Of a stretch of 64,000 nt of DNA, positions 35,256 to 43,984 are shown piece after piece (position 1 is the stretch's first letter; the number at the start of each line of letters is the position of its first letter). A program made the position numbers and the translations under genes. This stretch comes from Nocardioides sp. HDW12B (lineage in GTDB: Bacteria; Actinomycetota; Actinomycetes; Propionibacteriales; Nocardioidaceae). The stretch is taken from assembly GCF_011299595.1 (NCBI RefSeq), contig NZ_CP049867.1, forward strand, positions 4,092,001 to 4,156,000. Direction: 5' to 3'. Below the pieces are notes generated by a model. That model saw only the letters and a program-made list of their open reading frames with translations, made no database searches and was not told the DNA's origin.

Positions 35256-36776
35256 TCAGGCGGAGTCGCCCCCGGTACGCCGTACGCGGCGGCGCAGCAG
35301 GCCGGCGACCAGCAGGGCCGGGCCGACGATGACCGCGCTGCCGACCCACCGGGCCGACGTCTGGGTGGTGTCACCGGACCGCTTGAGGTCGGTCGGGGTC
35401 AGGGGCGGTACGTCGCCGATCGGCTTGCCGTTGAAGCGGTAGACGTCGAAGCCGCGGACCAGGTCGTTGCCGTAGCCGAAGAACGAGCCGTCGCGCCGGA
35501 TCTTGTTGGTCTTGAACGACCAGGTGTCGGAGTCGGGCATCACGTAGTGGCCGACCTCCTTCATCCCCACACCGTCGCCGAGGGCGACCTCGGCCGGCGA
35601 GCCCTGGAACCGGGCGAGGCCGGAGATGTCGAGGACCCGGACGCCCTGGCTGTACCAGGCGATCGTCATCAGCTTCTGCTTCGGGTACATGCGCAGCACG
35701 TGCGAGGTGCAGGTGGCGCCGCCCTGGGGCTGCACGGCCGGGATGAACCAGGACCCCATCTTCTCCGGGTTGCGCTCCTTGGCGCCCGTGATGTCGAACA
35801 GGTGCAGGCCGCCGCCCGGGCACTCGGCGCTGGCGGCGGCGCCGGCCCGCTCGTCGGTGACGACGAGGACGGTGCGCTTGGTGCCGTTCTTGCGGGTCAG
35901 CGTCACCGGGTCGGCCTGGTGGACGACGTTGATCGACGGGTCGACGATCTGGCTGACCTGCTTCGGGTTGCGCGGGTCGGTGGTGTCGAGGATCAGCGTC
36001 TGCGACAGGGCGCCGGAGTAGGCGCGGGTGCCGGAGGCGTTGAAGGTGATGTCGTGCGACTCCGAGCCGAGGGACGTCGGGACGAACGGGATCTCGTAGT
36101 CCTGCACCTTGACCGGCCGGGTCGGACGGCTCACGTCGTAGATCGTGATGATCGGCGCGACGCCACTGGTCAGCAGGTCGGAGTTGGAGTTGTAGAGGTA
36201 GCGACCGCTCGGGTGGATCGTCATGTTGTGCGATCCGCGCGGGACGTCGAGGAAGCTCAGCGACGACGGCTGGCTCGGGATGGTCAGGTCGACGATCACC
36301 GTGCCTGCGTCGTCGGCCGACAGGTCGAGGTCACGACCGCAGGTGGAGGCGGCGCCGTCCTCGCCGACGGAGCCGTCCGCGGTGTAGCTCGCCAGCACCC
36401 GGCCGTCGCGCTTCCAGACCTGGATGTCGCCCTGGCTGATGTCGCAGTCGAACGTCGCCACCTTCCGCGGCTCCCGCGGGTTGGTGATGTTGATGATCTG
36501 CATGCCCTTGTCGAGCGTGCCGGCCAGCGCGTACTCCCGGTCGCCGAGGCGCAGGAACTCGATGTCGGAGCCGTTCTGGTTCTCTCCGCTCCGGTCGTAC
36601 TGGAGGTTGGCGACGAAGCTCATCGCCTTGCCCTCCCCGGAGGTGGCCACGCGGAGAGCACGCGTGTTGGTCGCGGCGTCGCCACCGCCCTCGTGGGCCT
36701 GGGCCGGTGCGGCGGGCACGAGCAGCAGTCCGGCGAGGACGGCAGCCGTGGTGCCGAGGACGGGTCGAGCGTTCAT
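35256..36776 (-). CDS. Secreted LVIVD-repeat (beta-propeller) protein with C-terminal anchor
   Basis: 506-residue exported protein. The signal peptide ends near AQAHE (about residue 27). The mature part is a propeller of repeats of the type ITNPREPRKV, DLTIPSQPSSL, DVSRPTRPVKV, DTTDPRNPKQV and LDISGLARF. The C-terminus has a hydrophobic helix (SAVIVGPALLVAGLL) followed by Arg residues, the layout of a membrane-anchored surface protein. Function unknown; likely protein or ligand binding at the cell surface. Confidence 0.85.
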   Translation of the reverse strand: MNARPVLGTTAAVLAGLLLVPAAPAQAHEGGGDAATNTRALRVATSGEGKAMSFVANLQYDRSGENQNGSDIEFLRLGDREYALAGTLDKGMQIINITNPREPRKVATFDCDISQGDIQVWKRDGRVLASYTADGSVGEDGAASTCGRDLDLSADDAGTVIVDLTIPSQPSSLSFLDVPRGSHNMTIHPSGRYLYNSNSDLLTSGVAPIITIYDVSRPTRPVKVQDYEIPFVPTSLGSESHDITFNASGTRAYSGALSQTLILDTTDPRNPKQVSQIVDPSINVVHQADPVTLTRKNGTKRTVLVVTDERAGAAASAECPGGGLHLFDITGAKERNPEKMGSWFIPAVQPQGGATCTSHVLRMYPKQKLMTIAWYSQGVRVLDISGLARFQGSPAEVALGDGVGMKEVGHYVMPDSDTWSFKTNKIRRDGSFFGYGNDLVRGFDVYRFNGKPIGDVPPLTPTDLKRSGDTTQTSARWVGSAVIVGPALLVAGLLRRRVRRTGGDSA

Positions 36777-36887
36777 GGGTCCACCTTCCGCGTGGGGCGC
36801 GTTCACCCCCTCCAACGTGACCAACGCCTCGGGGTTACGACCTGCGCTGACTAGGGTGGTGCCGACGACGCGACCAGGGGAGGACCC

Positions 36888-37334
36888 GTGACGACCGTGC
36901 CGGGCGCCGAGGACTTCGTGACGACGCTGGCTCCGCGGCTCGAGGCCGAGCTCGGCCGGCTGGTCGACGGCGGCTTCGTGCAGGCCTCCTCGCCACCCAT
37001 GTGGACGCACCGCTCCTCGTTCCTGGTCGTCATCCGCAGCTCACGGGAGGTGCCGGCCGGCGTGCAGGCGATCCGGTTCGACGACACCCTGGTGCTCACC
37101 ACCTCCGGCGACCGCAGCTTCGGCGGCCCGCTCGACCTGGGCCCGCTCGACGGCGCGTTCCGGTCGGCGGGCTGGTGGGTGGAGCACCCGAGCATCAACC
37201 GGCGCCACGAGTACCGGGCCGAGGTCCCCTGGTCCGAGCGGGACCGGGCCGCCGCGCTCATGGCGCGCACGCTCGCGCTGCTCGGGGCCGCCGACGCCTC
37301 AGGCGTCGACGTGGAGACCTACCCCGAGGGCTGA
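36888..37334 (+). CDS. Hypothetical protein divergent from the LVIVD protein
   Basis: 148-residue soluble protein with mixed alpha/beta pattern, starting at GTG 36888. I see no signal peptide, membrane segment or recognised motif. It has a helix at the start, a central beta-rich part (SSFLVVIRSSREVPAGVQAI) and a C-terminal helix (RDRAAALMARTLALL). A resemblance to small secretion-chaperone folds is possible but not shown. It converges on a type VII secretion-like operon. Confidence 0.5.
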   Translation: MTTVPGAEDFVTTLAPRLEAELGRLVDGGFVQASSPPMWTHRSSFLVVIRSSREVPAGVQAIRFDDTLVLTTSGDRSFGGPLDLGPLDGAFRSAGWWVEHPSINRRHEYRAEVPWSERDRAAALMARTLALLGAADASGVDVETYPEG

Positions 37335-37403
37335 GACCGGCTGGGCCGGCTGGGACGGGCCGGGTCGGCCGGGTCGCCTGGCCCGTACGTCGTCGGGCGG
37401 GTC

Positions 37404-38147
37404 TCAGGCAGGGACGCCGGCCGAGCCCTCGCGGACCTCGGTGGGCAGCTCCGCGTCGGTGGGCAGCAGGCGGAGCAGCTCGCGCCACAGGTCGGTGCCC
37501 GACGAGGGGGCCAGGGTGACCTCGTCGACGCGCCGCCAGGTGCCGGCGGCCGAGTCGACGACCTGGATCGCGGACCCGTCGACGTCACCCTGCGGCGTCG
37601 GCCAGACGCACTCGACGCCCCAGCCCCAGACGGCCTGGGTGTCGATGGCGTCCGCCAGGACGGGGGCCGCCTGGGCCAGCGAGGCGAAGGCGGCGCGACG
37701 TACGTCGTCGTCGAGGTCCAGCAGGTCGACGAGCACCTGCGTCTCCACGCCGACCGGCTCGGCGGCGCGGGTCCGGCGCGGTCCGACGCGGGTGGTGGAG
37801 GCGAGGAATGCCGGCAGCAGGGTGGTGGGCAGCGTCAGCAGCTCGTGGAGCGTCCCGCGGGTCTGCAGGAGCAGTGCGGTGGTGGCACCGCCGCACCACG
37901 CCTGGTGGAACACCGCGTGGTCCTGGTCGGCCACCGTCAGCCGCAGCTGGCAGACGGGGGCGAGCACGGCGCGCAGCGCGGGGACCAGGGTCTCGGCCGG
38001 GGTGTCGCCCTCCAGCACGCCGGCGGTGCGCAGCTGCTCGACCGCGGCCGGGTCGGCCTCCGCCTCCGGGGCGAGGTGGTCCACCAGGGCCCCGAACAGC
38101 TCCTGCTCGAGCCGGAGGCGTCCGGTCTCGCGGTCGAGGTCGATCAC
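37404..38147 (-). CDS. EspG-like protein of the EspC/WXG operon (tentative)
   Basis: 247-residue soluble protein, last gene of a four-gene operon, with GTG start overlapping the preceding stop by four bases. It has a helical N-terminus, a mid-section beta pattern (HAVFHQAWCGGATTALLLQ, then HELLTLPTTLLPAFLAS) and no catalytic motif. The layout loosely resembles ESX EspG chaperones, but similarity is weak and positional evidence carries the call. It could equally be an immunity protein for the effector upstream. Confidence 0.4.
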   Translation of the reverse strand: MIDLDRETGRLRLEQELFGALVDHLAPEAEADPAAVEQLRTAGVLEGDTPAETLVPALRAVLAPVCQLRLTVADQDHAVFHQAWCGGATTALLLQTRGTLHELLTLPTTLLPAFLASTTRVGPRRTRAAEPVGVETQVLVDLLDLDDDVRRAAFASLAQAAPVLADAIDTQAVWGWGVECVWPTPQGDVDGSAIQVVDSAAGTWRRVDEVTLAPSSGTDLWRELLRLLPTDAELPTEVREGSAGVPA

Positions 38148-38638
38148 GCCGGCACCTCCGTGACGGTGAACGAGGCGCCGAGAGCCGCGACCTGGTCGGC
38201 CAGCCCGTCCCAGGTGGCGGTCGCGGCGGTCACGGACACGGTGAGCCCGGCCTCGCCGCGCAGCACCGCCCACTGCTCCAGGGTCACCGGCGGACCGTCG
38301 GGGGCGAGGTACGTCGCCAGGCGCCGCGCGGCGGGGTGCCCGCCGATCTCCAGCCGCTCGAGGTCGAGCAGCACCCACCCCGTGAGGGTCGCGTCGAGGG
38401 TCACGTCGACGTTGCGCTGCCAGGCGTTCAGGTCCGGGCCCACACCCTGGTCGTGGCTGACGACCAGGTTGGCGCGGAAGCCCACCGTCGCCGTCCCGGG
38501 GGCCTCGGGCTCGATCGCCGCCAGGACCGTGGTCGCGTCCACGTCGGTGACGACGGCCCAGGAGTCCGGGATCGCCACGGCGAAGCCGATCGGGTCGGTG
38601 TGCAGCCGGGTGTCCGGCGGCAGGTCCACAGGGGTCAC
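38144..38638 (-). CDS. LpqN/DUF1795-like protein of the EspC/WXG operon
   Basis: 164-residue protein with GTG start 7 bp after the effector stop. The pattern (FAVAIPDSWAVV, LVVSHDQ, ATLTGWVLLDLERLEIGGHPA and a final WDGLADQVAALGASFTV) matches the antiparallel-sheet fold of LpqN/DcrB-like proteins. In mycobacteria LpqN is linked to mycomembrane transport; here no signal peptide is present, so it is probably cytosolic and may chaperone or neutralise the effector. Confidence 0.5.
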   Translation of the reverse strand: MTPVDLPPDTRLHTDPIGFAVAIPDSWAVVTDVDATTVLAAIEPEAPGTATVGFRANLVVSHDQGVGPDLNAWQRNVDVTLDATLTGWVLLDLERLEIGGHPAARRLATYLAPDGPPVTLEQWAVLRGEAGLTVSVTAATATWDGLADQVAALGASFTVTEVPA

Positions 38639-38645
38639 GGTCTCC

Positions 38646-39983
38646 TCAGTCCCAGAAGCTCAGCTTGTCGCCCACGTCGCTGGCGACGTCGCCCGCGTCC
38701 TCCAGCAGGTCGCCGGCGCCCTCGGCCAGGTCGCCGGCGGTCTCCGACGCAGTGTCCCAGGCCTCGCTCGCGGCCCCGGTCGTGGCGTCCCACGCCTCGC
38801 CGGCCGCCTCGGTGGTGTTGTTCCACCCGGCGACGACCTGGTCCTGCGCCCAGTGGGCCGCCGCTCCCACCTCGTCCTTGACGAAGTCGCCGATGGCCTC
38901 GCCGGCCTTCGACCCCGCGATGCCGCCGATGACGCCGCCGGCCACGGCACCGATCGCGGTGCCCGGGCCCGGGAAGATGCTGCCGACCGCGGCGCCGATC
39001 TGCGCGCCGGCGACCGCGCCGCCGTAGGCGCCCAAGCCTGTGGTCACCCCGACGGTGCCGGCGCGTGCGACCCGCTCGGAGCCGTTGAGGGCCGGGTTGT
39101 CGGCGTCGGCCTGCCACTGCTCGTAGGCGCTGATGCCGCCCTCGACCACGGCACCGGCGCGAGCCGTCCACTCACCGGCGGTCGACCAGAAGCGGCGCGT
39201 GCTGCTCATGTTCGGTGCGGACGTGTAGTTGCCGAGGTTCGAGCGGCGCAGCCAGGAGCGGAACGCCGAGTCGCCGGCGTACGCGCTGCGGGGCATGTGG
39301 TTGCCGCCGCCGAACAGCCCCCACGTGGGCTGGTAGCGCGCCAGGCGACCCAGCGTCATCCACGAGGCGGCAGACCCGAACCCGAGGCCCCACAGGGCGG
39401 AGAACTGGCCGAGCTGGAAGAACGTGCCGTCGCCCTTGGGCGCCAGGCCGAGGTCCTGCGCCAGCGAGGTCAGGAAGCTGTCGCCGGTCGCGCCGTCGAG
39501 GGCGCTCTGCAGCTGCTCGTGCGCCCGGGTCTCGTCGGTCCGCGCGTCCTGCGCGATGGTCAGCGCCCGCTGGTAGGCCCGCACCTTCGCCTCGTGGGCG
39601 TCGACCGCCGCCGGTGAGAGCTGCCCCTCGATGGCGTCGACCGAGGCGATCACGTCGCCGGTGATGGTGCAGCCGCCCGCGGCGGCGATGCCCCTCGCCT
39701 CGTCCATCGCGGCCTCGACCTGGGTCAGGGAGCCGGCGAAGGTCGTCAGGGCGGAGGACACGTCGGTGAGCTTGCCCGCGATGTCGTCGCACCCCTGCAC
39801 GAGGTCACCCACGGTCATGAGGAAGGACGCGGCGGCGCCGCCCTCCCACGCGCCGACGGTGCGTGAGCGGCAGCTGGTGAGGGTGGACGAGACCTCGTCG
39901 ACCGCGGTCTTCACGTCGTCGACCTGACCGGCGGCCTCGCGGCACGCCGAGGGCACGCCGTGCACCTTGAGCTCGATGCTCAC
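38646..39983 (-). CDS. Putative type VII secretion effector with WXG-type N-terminus
   Basis: 445-residue protein. Its N-terminal 100 residues are helix-turn-helix with Trp46-Glu-Gly48 (AWEGG) at the turn, as in WXG100/LXG proteins. A variable middle part (residues 110-265) contains no recognised toxin motif. The C-terminal part holds Gly-zipper segments (GAAVGSIFPGPGTAIGAVAGGVIGG-like Gly repeats) followed by an amphipathic acidic helical repeat (AGDLAEGAGDLLEDAGDVASDV). It overlaps the upstream EspC-like gene by four bases. The Gly-rich stretch suggests membrane insertion. Toxin activity is inference. Confidence 0.6.
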   Translation of the reverse strand: MSIELKVHGVPSACREAAGQVDDVKTAVDEVSSTLTSCRSRTVGAWEGGAAASFLMTVGDLVQGCDDIAGKLTDVSSALTTFAGSLTQVEAAMDEARGIAAAGGCTITGDVIASVDAIEGQLSPAAVDAHEAKVRAYQRALTIAQDARTDETRAHEQLQSALDGATGDSFLTSLAQDLGLAPKGDGTFFQLGQFSALWGLGFGSAASWMTLGRLARYQPTWGLFGGGNHMPRSAYAGDSAFRSWLRRSNLGNYTSAPNMSSTRRFWSTAGEWTARAGAVVEGGISAYEQWQADADNPALNGSERVARAGTVGVTTGLGAYGGAVAGAQIGAAVGSIFPGPGTAIGAVAGGVIGGIAGSKAGEAIGDFVKDEVGAAAHWAQDQVVAGWNNTTEAAGEAWDATTGAASEAWDTASETAGDLAEGAGDLLEDAGDVASDVGDKLSFWD

Positions 39984-40276
39984 TGCGGAACCCTCCCCGG
40001 GCCCGACATCGTCTGCTGGGAGCTCAGGTCGCTGGCGTCGTAGCCGTCCGCGTTCTCGCGCACGCCGGAGGCGGCCTCCGTGAGCGCCTGGCCGAGGGCC
40101 TGGATCGCCTCGGAGAGCCGGGACAGCGCCTCGCCGACCTCGCCGCTGGACTGCCCGGCGTCGGGACGGACAGCGAGGTCGTCGGTGGCGCCGGTCGCAT
40201 CGCTCCCGGCGGTCTCGAGGTCACCCGCGATCTGTCGAAGGACGCCGGTGTCGACGTCGAAGAAGCCCCCGCTCAT
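39980..40276 (-). CDS. EspC-like small type VII secretion partner
   Basis: 98-residue helical protein. Two helices with a polar turn (residues 9-32 and 46-75) match the ESX EspC family, and the end carries Tyr79-Asp-Ala-Ser-Asp83, the YxxxD export signal of type VII substrates. The ATG at 40276 is taken. Its stop overlaps the effector start, so the two are translated together and probably form the secreted heterodimer. Confidence 0.7.
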   Translation of the reverse strand: MSGGFFDVDTGVLRQIAGDLETAGSDATGATDDLAVRPDAGQSSGEVGEALSRLSEAIQALGQALTEAASGVRENADGYDASDLSSQQTMSGPGRVPQ

Positions 40277-40390
40277 GACCGCCACTCTAGGCGAGAGGAC
40301 CGGCCAAAGTCACCCGAAAGGGATCAGAATGCCGCGGCCCGGCCGTCGTGGCGGAGGTGTCTCCCCCGGTCGATCAGGTCCTCACGTCCC

Positions 40391-40624
40391 TCAGGCGGAA
40401 CGGTCCTTGGGCGGCCACTCGCCGTGCTTGCGCGCGTTGCGGTAGGCCAGCGGCGTCAGGATGCCGATCCAGAGCGCGAACAGGACCGTGCCGACGAGGA
40501 AGAACAGCCCGATGTCGGACGAGAACGTCCAGGTGACGGCGGACAGGGCCGCGAGGACGACGACGACCACGACGATCTGCTTGTTCGTGAGCAGCGCCGG
40601 TGTCGGGCGCGGGGGCTGGGCCAT
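40391..40624 (-). CDS. Small two-helix membrane protein
   Basis: 77-residue protein with two hydrophobic segments (VVVVVVLAALSAVTW and IGLFFLVGTVLFALWIGIL) and a charged C-terminus. It probably has both ends in the cytosol. No family is recognised. ATG start at 40624. Confidence 0.6.
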   Translation of the reverse strand: MAQPPRPTPALLTNKQIVVVVVVLAALSAVTWTFSSDIGLFFLVGTVLFALWIGILTPLAYRNARKHGEWPPKDRSA

Positions 40625-40805
40625 GGGGTCTCCTGCGGTGTCAGCGGTGCACGTGGGCGGCGGTCGCTGCCAGTGTCACCCATGTCGTCGAGGTCTCACC
40701 CTGGGACGGGTGTGAAAGGGCGGGCAGCCGGGGAATAACCAGGTCGACGGGGGACTTGAAGATACAAGGAACCGCCCGCCCCCCGACGAGCGACGAAGGA
40801 CCCCG

Positions 40806-41105
40806 ATGACCGTCACCGCGCTGCCCCTGACTCCCCCCACCGACCTCTCCCACGACCTGGCGATGCTGCCGGACGTCGACGCCGAGCCGTCCCACCCGGA
40901 CCCGGCGCTGGCGTGCCTGCCCGCGACCGTCGACGTCGCCCCGACCGCGGCCGAGCGCTGCGACCACGCCGAGGGCGGCCTGCCCTGCGTGCGCCGGCCC
41001 CACCCCGAGCACCCCAACGCCCACGTCCGGGTCGCCGGCTCGCGCTGCAACGCGCTCGCCGCCCGCGACGTGCCGCGCATGGAGCGCATGTCGATCGCGT
41101 CCTGA
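40806..41105 (+). CDS. Small acidic protein, unknown
   Basis: 99-residue protein with cysteines and histidines in the second half (CDHAEGGLPCVRRPHPEHPNAH and a further Cys), which could bind metal. No signal peptide. The first half is disordered. Not recognised; the separate promoter-like AT-rich stretch at about 40754-40772 and the terminator beyond it support a real gene. Confidence 0.5.
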   Translation: MTVTALPLTPPTDLSHDLAMLPDVDAEPSHPDPALACLPATVDVAPTAAERCDHAEGGLPCVRRPHPEHPNAHVRVAGSRCNALAARDVPRMERMSIAS

Positions 41106-41117
41106 CGCACCCACGAC

Positions 41118-41148
41118 GAGGCCCGGACCGTGACGGTCCGGGCCTCGC
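41118..41148. terminator. Bidirectional hairpin terminator
   Basis: A perfect 13-bp stem (CGAGGCCCGGACC and complement) with a 5-nt GTGAC loop sits between two converging genes. Confidence 0.75.
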
Positions 41149-41164
41149 GTGCGTCCGGGACTGA

Positions 41165-41926
41165 TCAGTCCGCGTCGAGGTACTGGTGGGCCCAGGCGCT
41201 GATGATCCGGGCCGCCCGGCGCGCCTGCCCGGGAGCGGTCAGCAGGTGGTCGGAGCCCTCGAGGGAGACGAAGCTGCGGGGATGGGGCGCGGCGCGGAAG
41301 ATGTCGCCGGCGTTCGAGATGTCGACCGTGGCGTCGGTGGGGGAGTGCATGACGAGCAGGGGCACCCCGATCTCGCGGATGTGCGCGCGGAGGTCGGCGC
41401 GGCGCACGTCCTCGACGAACGCCCGGCGCAAGGTCAGCGCCCGTCCGCCCACGAGCCACTCCGCCTCGCCCTCGGCCAGCACCCGGTCGACGAGGGCGTC
41501 GTAGTGGTGCTCCACGTGGCCCGGCTCGACCGGCGCCGCGATGGAGACCAGGGCCTTGAGGCCGGGGACCTCGTCGGCCGCTGCCAGGGCGGCCGCCCCT
41601 CCGAAGGAGTGGCCCACGAGGAGGTCCACGGGGCAGCCGCGCTCGACCATGAACGCGGCGGCGCGCACGGTGTCGGCGACCTTGTGCGTGAACGACCCGT
41701 CGCCCCAGTCGCCCTCGGAGTCACCGAGCCCGAGGTTGTCGAAGCGGAGCATGCCGATGCCCTCGGCGGCCAGGCCCTTGCAGATGCGCGCGGCGGCGGG
41801 TGACTCCTTGCCGAGGGTGAAGCCGTGGGAGAACACGCCCCATCCCCGCACCTCACCGTCCGGCACGTCGAGCAGCCCGGCGAGTGCCGGGCCGGTGGTG
41901 CTGGGGAACCTCACGCGCTCGGCCAT
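41165..41926 (-). CDS. Alpha/beta hydrolase with serine-aminopeptidase-like fold
   Basis: 253-residue hydrolase. The nucleophile elbow is GHSFGGAAA, the oxyanion loop FSHGFTLGK and the catalytic His/Asp set SPTDATVD plus GSDHLL. Such proteins act as esterases or lipases on small substrates. The ATG at 41926 is preferred over an upstream TTG (41938). It precedes a GNAT acetyltransferase on the same strand, 54 bp away. Confidence 0.85.
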   Translation of the reverse strand: MAERVRFPSTTGPALAGLLDVPDGEVRGWGVFSHGFTLGKESPAAARICKGLAAEGIGMLRFDNLGLGDSEGDWGDGSFTHKVADTVRAAAFMVERGCPVDLLVGHSFGGAAALAAADEVPGLKALVSIAAPVEPGHVEHHYDALVDRVLAEGEAEWLVGGRALTLRRAFVEDVRRADLRAHIREIGVPLLVMHSPTDATVDISNAGDIFRAAPHPRSFVSLEGSDHLLTAPGQARRAARIISAWAHQYLDAD

Positions 41927-41980
41927 GACCTCACCCAAGCGGGCCCTCGGTCGAGCGGCAACCTTGTGAAGGTTTCGGAC

Positions 41981-42559
41981 CTAGCGGTCGCGGGTGGTGA
42001 CCACTGCGCCGGCCGGACGGATCCAGCCCGAGGCCAGGAGGGCGTAGGAGCAGCCGTCCAGCCAGCCGAGCTCGGCGTGCCACGAGTCGGCGACGCCGTA
42101 CTCCTCGCGGCGGAAGCCGACCTTCTCCAGCACCCGCACGGAGGCCAGGTTGTCGGCGAAGCACCCGGCGCGCACCCGGCGTACGCCGAGGGTGTCGACG
42201 GCGTGCGTGACGAGAGCGGCGACCGCCTCTGTGGCGTAGCCGTGGCCGGCGTACGCGGGGTCGAAGACGTAGCCGAGCTGGCCCTGGGTCCGCCGCGGCA
42301 TGCCGGGCTGACCCATGCCGTCGACGAGGTCGAGGGACACGGTGCCGACGAGGTGGTCGTCGAGGAGGACGGCGACGCTGGCGTCGTCGGGGTCGTCAGC
42401 GACCCCGGCCCACGCCTGGCGGAACGCCGCCGGGTCGACCTCGGTGCTGAGCAGCCAGCGGGTGACGTCGGGGTGTGAGCGGTACTCCAGCATCCGGTCG
42501 ACGTCGTCGGGGTGGACGGTCCGGAGCTCGAGGCGCTCGGTCTGCAGCTGCGTGATCAC
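41981..42559 (-). CDS. GNAT acetyltransferase (RimJ-like)
   Basis: 192-residue N-acetyltransferase. ERLELRTVHPDDVDRMLEYRSHPDVTRWL at the start is typical of the RimJ/RimL-type branch, and the acetyl-CoA loop with the conserved aromatic/charged residues is GQLGYVFDPAYAGHGYATEAV. GTG start at 42559. The acceptor is not known. Confidence 0.88.
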   Translation of the reverse strand: MITQLQTERLELRTVHPDDVDRMLEYRSHPDVTRWLLSTEVDPAAFRQAWAGVADDPDDASVAVLLDDHLVGTVSLDLVDGMGQPGMPRRTQGQLGYVFDPAYAGHGYATEAVAALVTHAVDTLGVRRVRAGCFADNLASVRVLEKVGFRREEYGVADSWHAELGWLDGCSYALLASGWIRPAGAVVTTRDR

Positions 42560-42617
42560 GGGGCGTGACCCTAGACCCTCGCCGGTCGAGCTCGTCGAGA
42601 CCCGGCGCACACGGTCA

Positions 42618-42660
42618 TGTGGTGGATCTGCGGGTCCATGACCTGCAGATCCACCCCACA
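42618..42660. terminator. Hairpin between the coiled-coil gene and the GNAT gene
   Basis: TGGATCTGC (42623-42631) and GCAGATCCA (42645-42653) pair, with flanking TGTGG/CCACA on the outside. It lies past the stop of the minus-strand coiled-coil gene and is a likely terminator. A short GGTCGAGCTCGTCGAGACC element lies next to it. Confidence 0.6.
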
Positions 42661-42676
42661 ATCGAGGGAGAGCCGG

Positions 42677-43327
42677 TCAGCTCTCCTTGCGCTCCTGCTT
42701 CTTGGCCTCGGTCAGCTCGCTGAGACGCTCGGCGTCGGCGCGGGCCTCGGCCGCCGCCTCCTGGTCCTTCGACGCGTCCTTCAGCTCGGCAGACGTGCGC
42801 TTCTGAGCCGCCTTCTGCTTCGACTCGGCGGCCGCGGTCGCCTGGTCCTTGCGCTTCTCGGCGGCTGCCTTCTTGTCGGCGGCACGCTTCTCGGCGGCGG
42901 CCTTCTTCTGCGCCGCGGCCTTGTCGGCCCGCTGCTTGGCCTCGCGCTTCTCACGCTTCTCGGTCTCGTCGGCCTCGGCGATGCCGGCGGCAGCACGGTC
43001 CTGGGCTGCCTTGCGCTTGCGCGCGGCCTCGCGGGCGCCGGCGGCCTTCTTCTCGGCGGCGGCCTCACGGCGCGCCTGCGCCTCGGCCTCGAGGCGGGCC
43101 GCGGTCATCACCTTGCTGGTGCGCTCGACCCGCTCGGCGCCGCGCTGGGCGATGCCGGGGTTGCGCAGCACGGTGCCGGCGACGCGGTCGGCCGAGCCGA
43201 GGGCCCATCCGACCCGGGTCTCCACGGACTCGGGGAGCTTGGGGGTGAGCTTCGCGTCGGCGACGGCGAGCGGCTTGCGCGCCAGCTCGTAGGGCAGGGC
43301 GATGACGTTGCTGATCACGTGGGTCAT
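42677..43327 (-). CDS. Lys/Ala/Glu-rich coiled-coil protein
   Basis: 216-residue protein. The N-terminal 65 residues are folded and recall the small DUF of stress-associated proteins (YELARKPLAVADAKL, then NPGIAQRGAERVER). From residue 75 on it is a nearly pure Lys/Ala/Glu coiled coil. The ATG at 43327 is preceded by GAGGACC, a good ribosome site; a GTG at 43339 overlaps the previous stop. Cotranscribed with a CsbD-like protein. No function is known. Confidence 0.65.
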   Translation of the reverse strand: MTHVISNVIALPYELARKPLAVADAKLTPKLPESVETRVGWALGSADRVAGTVLRNPGIAQRGAERVERTSKVMTAARLEAEAQARREAAAEKKAAGAREAARKRKAAQDRAAAGIAEADETEKREKREAKQRADKAAAQKKAAAEKRAADKKAAAEKRKDQATAAAESKQKAAQKRTSAELKDASKDQEAAAEARADAERLSELTEAKKQERKES

Positions 43328-43335
43328 AGTGGTCC

Positions 43336-43866
43336 TCACTTCGTGGCTTCGTTGCGGAGCTGCGCGGCCCGACGCTCGGCGGCGGCGGCCTCGTTCTCCA
43401 GGGAATCGCTCTCGGCATCGGCGCTCAGCCGGGAGACGTCGGCGTCGGTCTCGAGCTTCTCGGCCTCCTGCAGCCGGGTCTCGGCCAGGTCTGCGGCGCG
43501 CTCCTCGGCGGCGTCCTGGCCGGCGGCCTCGCGGAGCTTCGCCTCACGCTCGGCGGCCTGCTCGTCCTGCGCCTTCTGGCGGTCGGCGGCCGACTCGTGC
43601 TGGTCGGCCTCGGCGCGGGCCTCCTGCTTGAGCTCGGCGGCCTCGCGGGTCTCCTCGCGGTACTCGTCCGCGGCCTCCTTGCGCTTGGCCTCGGCGATCG
43701 CCTCCTCGGCGACGGCCTCCTTGCGGTTGCGGGCCTCCTCCTGCTGGAGCTGGCCCTCCTGCACGAGGTCGTCCTTGCCCGTCACGGCTCCAGCCACTTC
43801 CTTGGCCTTGCCGGCGAGGTTGTCCATCAGGCCTTCGCGCGCCTCGGATGCTCTGTCGTTGCTCAT
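43336..43866 (-). CDS. CsbD-like protein fused to a charged coiled coil
   Basis: 176-residue protein. Residues 15-45 (LAGKAKEVAGAVTGKDDLVQ) match the CsbD-type small stress protein motif. The rest is a long Glu/Ala/Arg coiled coil. CsbD proteins are controlled by general-stress sigma factors, but I could not identify a convincing SigB promoter upstream. It forms a coupled pair with the similar downstream protein. Confidence 0.7.
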   Translation of the reverse strand: MSNDRASEAREGLMDNLAGKAKEVAGAVTGKDDLVQEGQLQQEEARNRKEAVAEEAIAEAKRKEAADEYREETREAAELKQEARAEADQHESAADRQKAQDEQAAEREAKLREAAGQDAAEERAADLAETRLQEAEKLETDADVSRLSADAESDSLENEAAAAERRAAQLRNEATK

Positions 43867-43928
43867 GGAGTCACCGTGCCCCTCAGGGCCGCGCCCATCC
43901 CCTGCGGGCGTGTGTGATGGGTCGCACG

Positions 43929-43981
43929 CGTACGACGCGCGCGGTCGGCGCCCGACCGGTGGGGCCGCGCGGCGTCGTACG
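43929..43981 (-). terminator. Terminator of the lpqY-sugABC operon
   Basis: CGTACGACGCGCGCGG pairs with CCGCGC-GGCGTCGTACG with one bulge, and an inner stem closes the loop. It begins a few bases past the sugC stop on the minus strand. Confidence 0.7.
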
Positions 43982-43984
43982 GCG

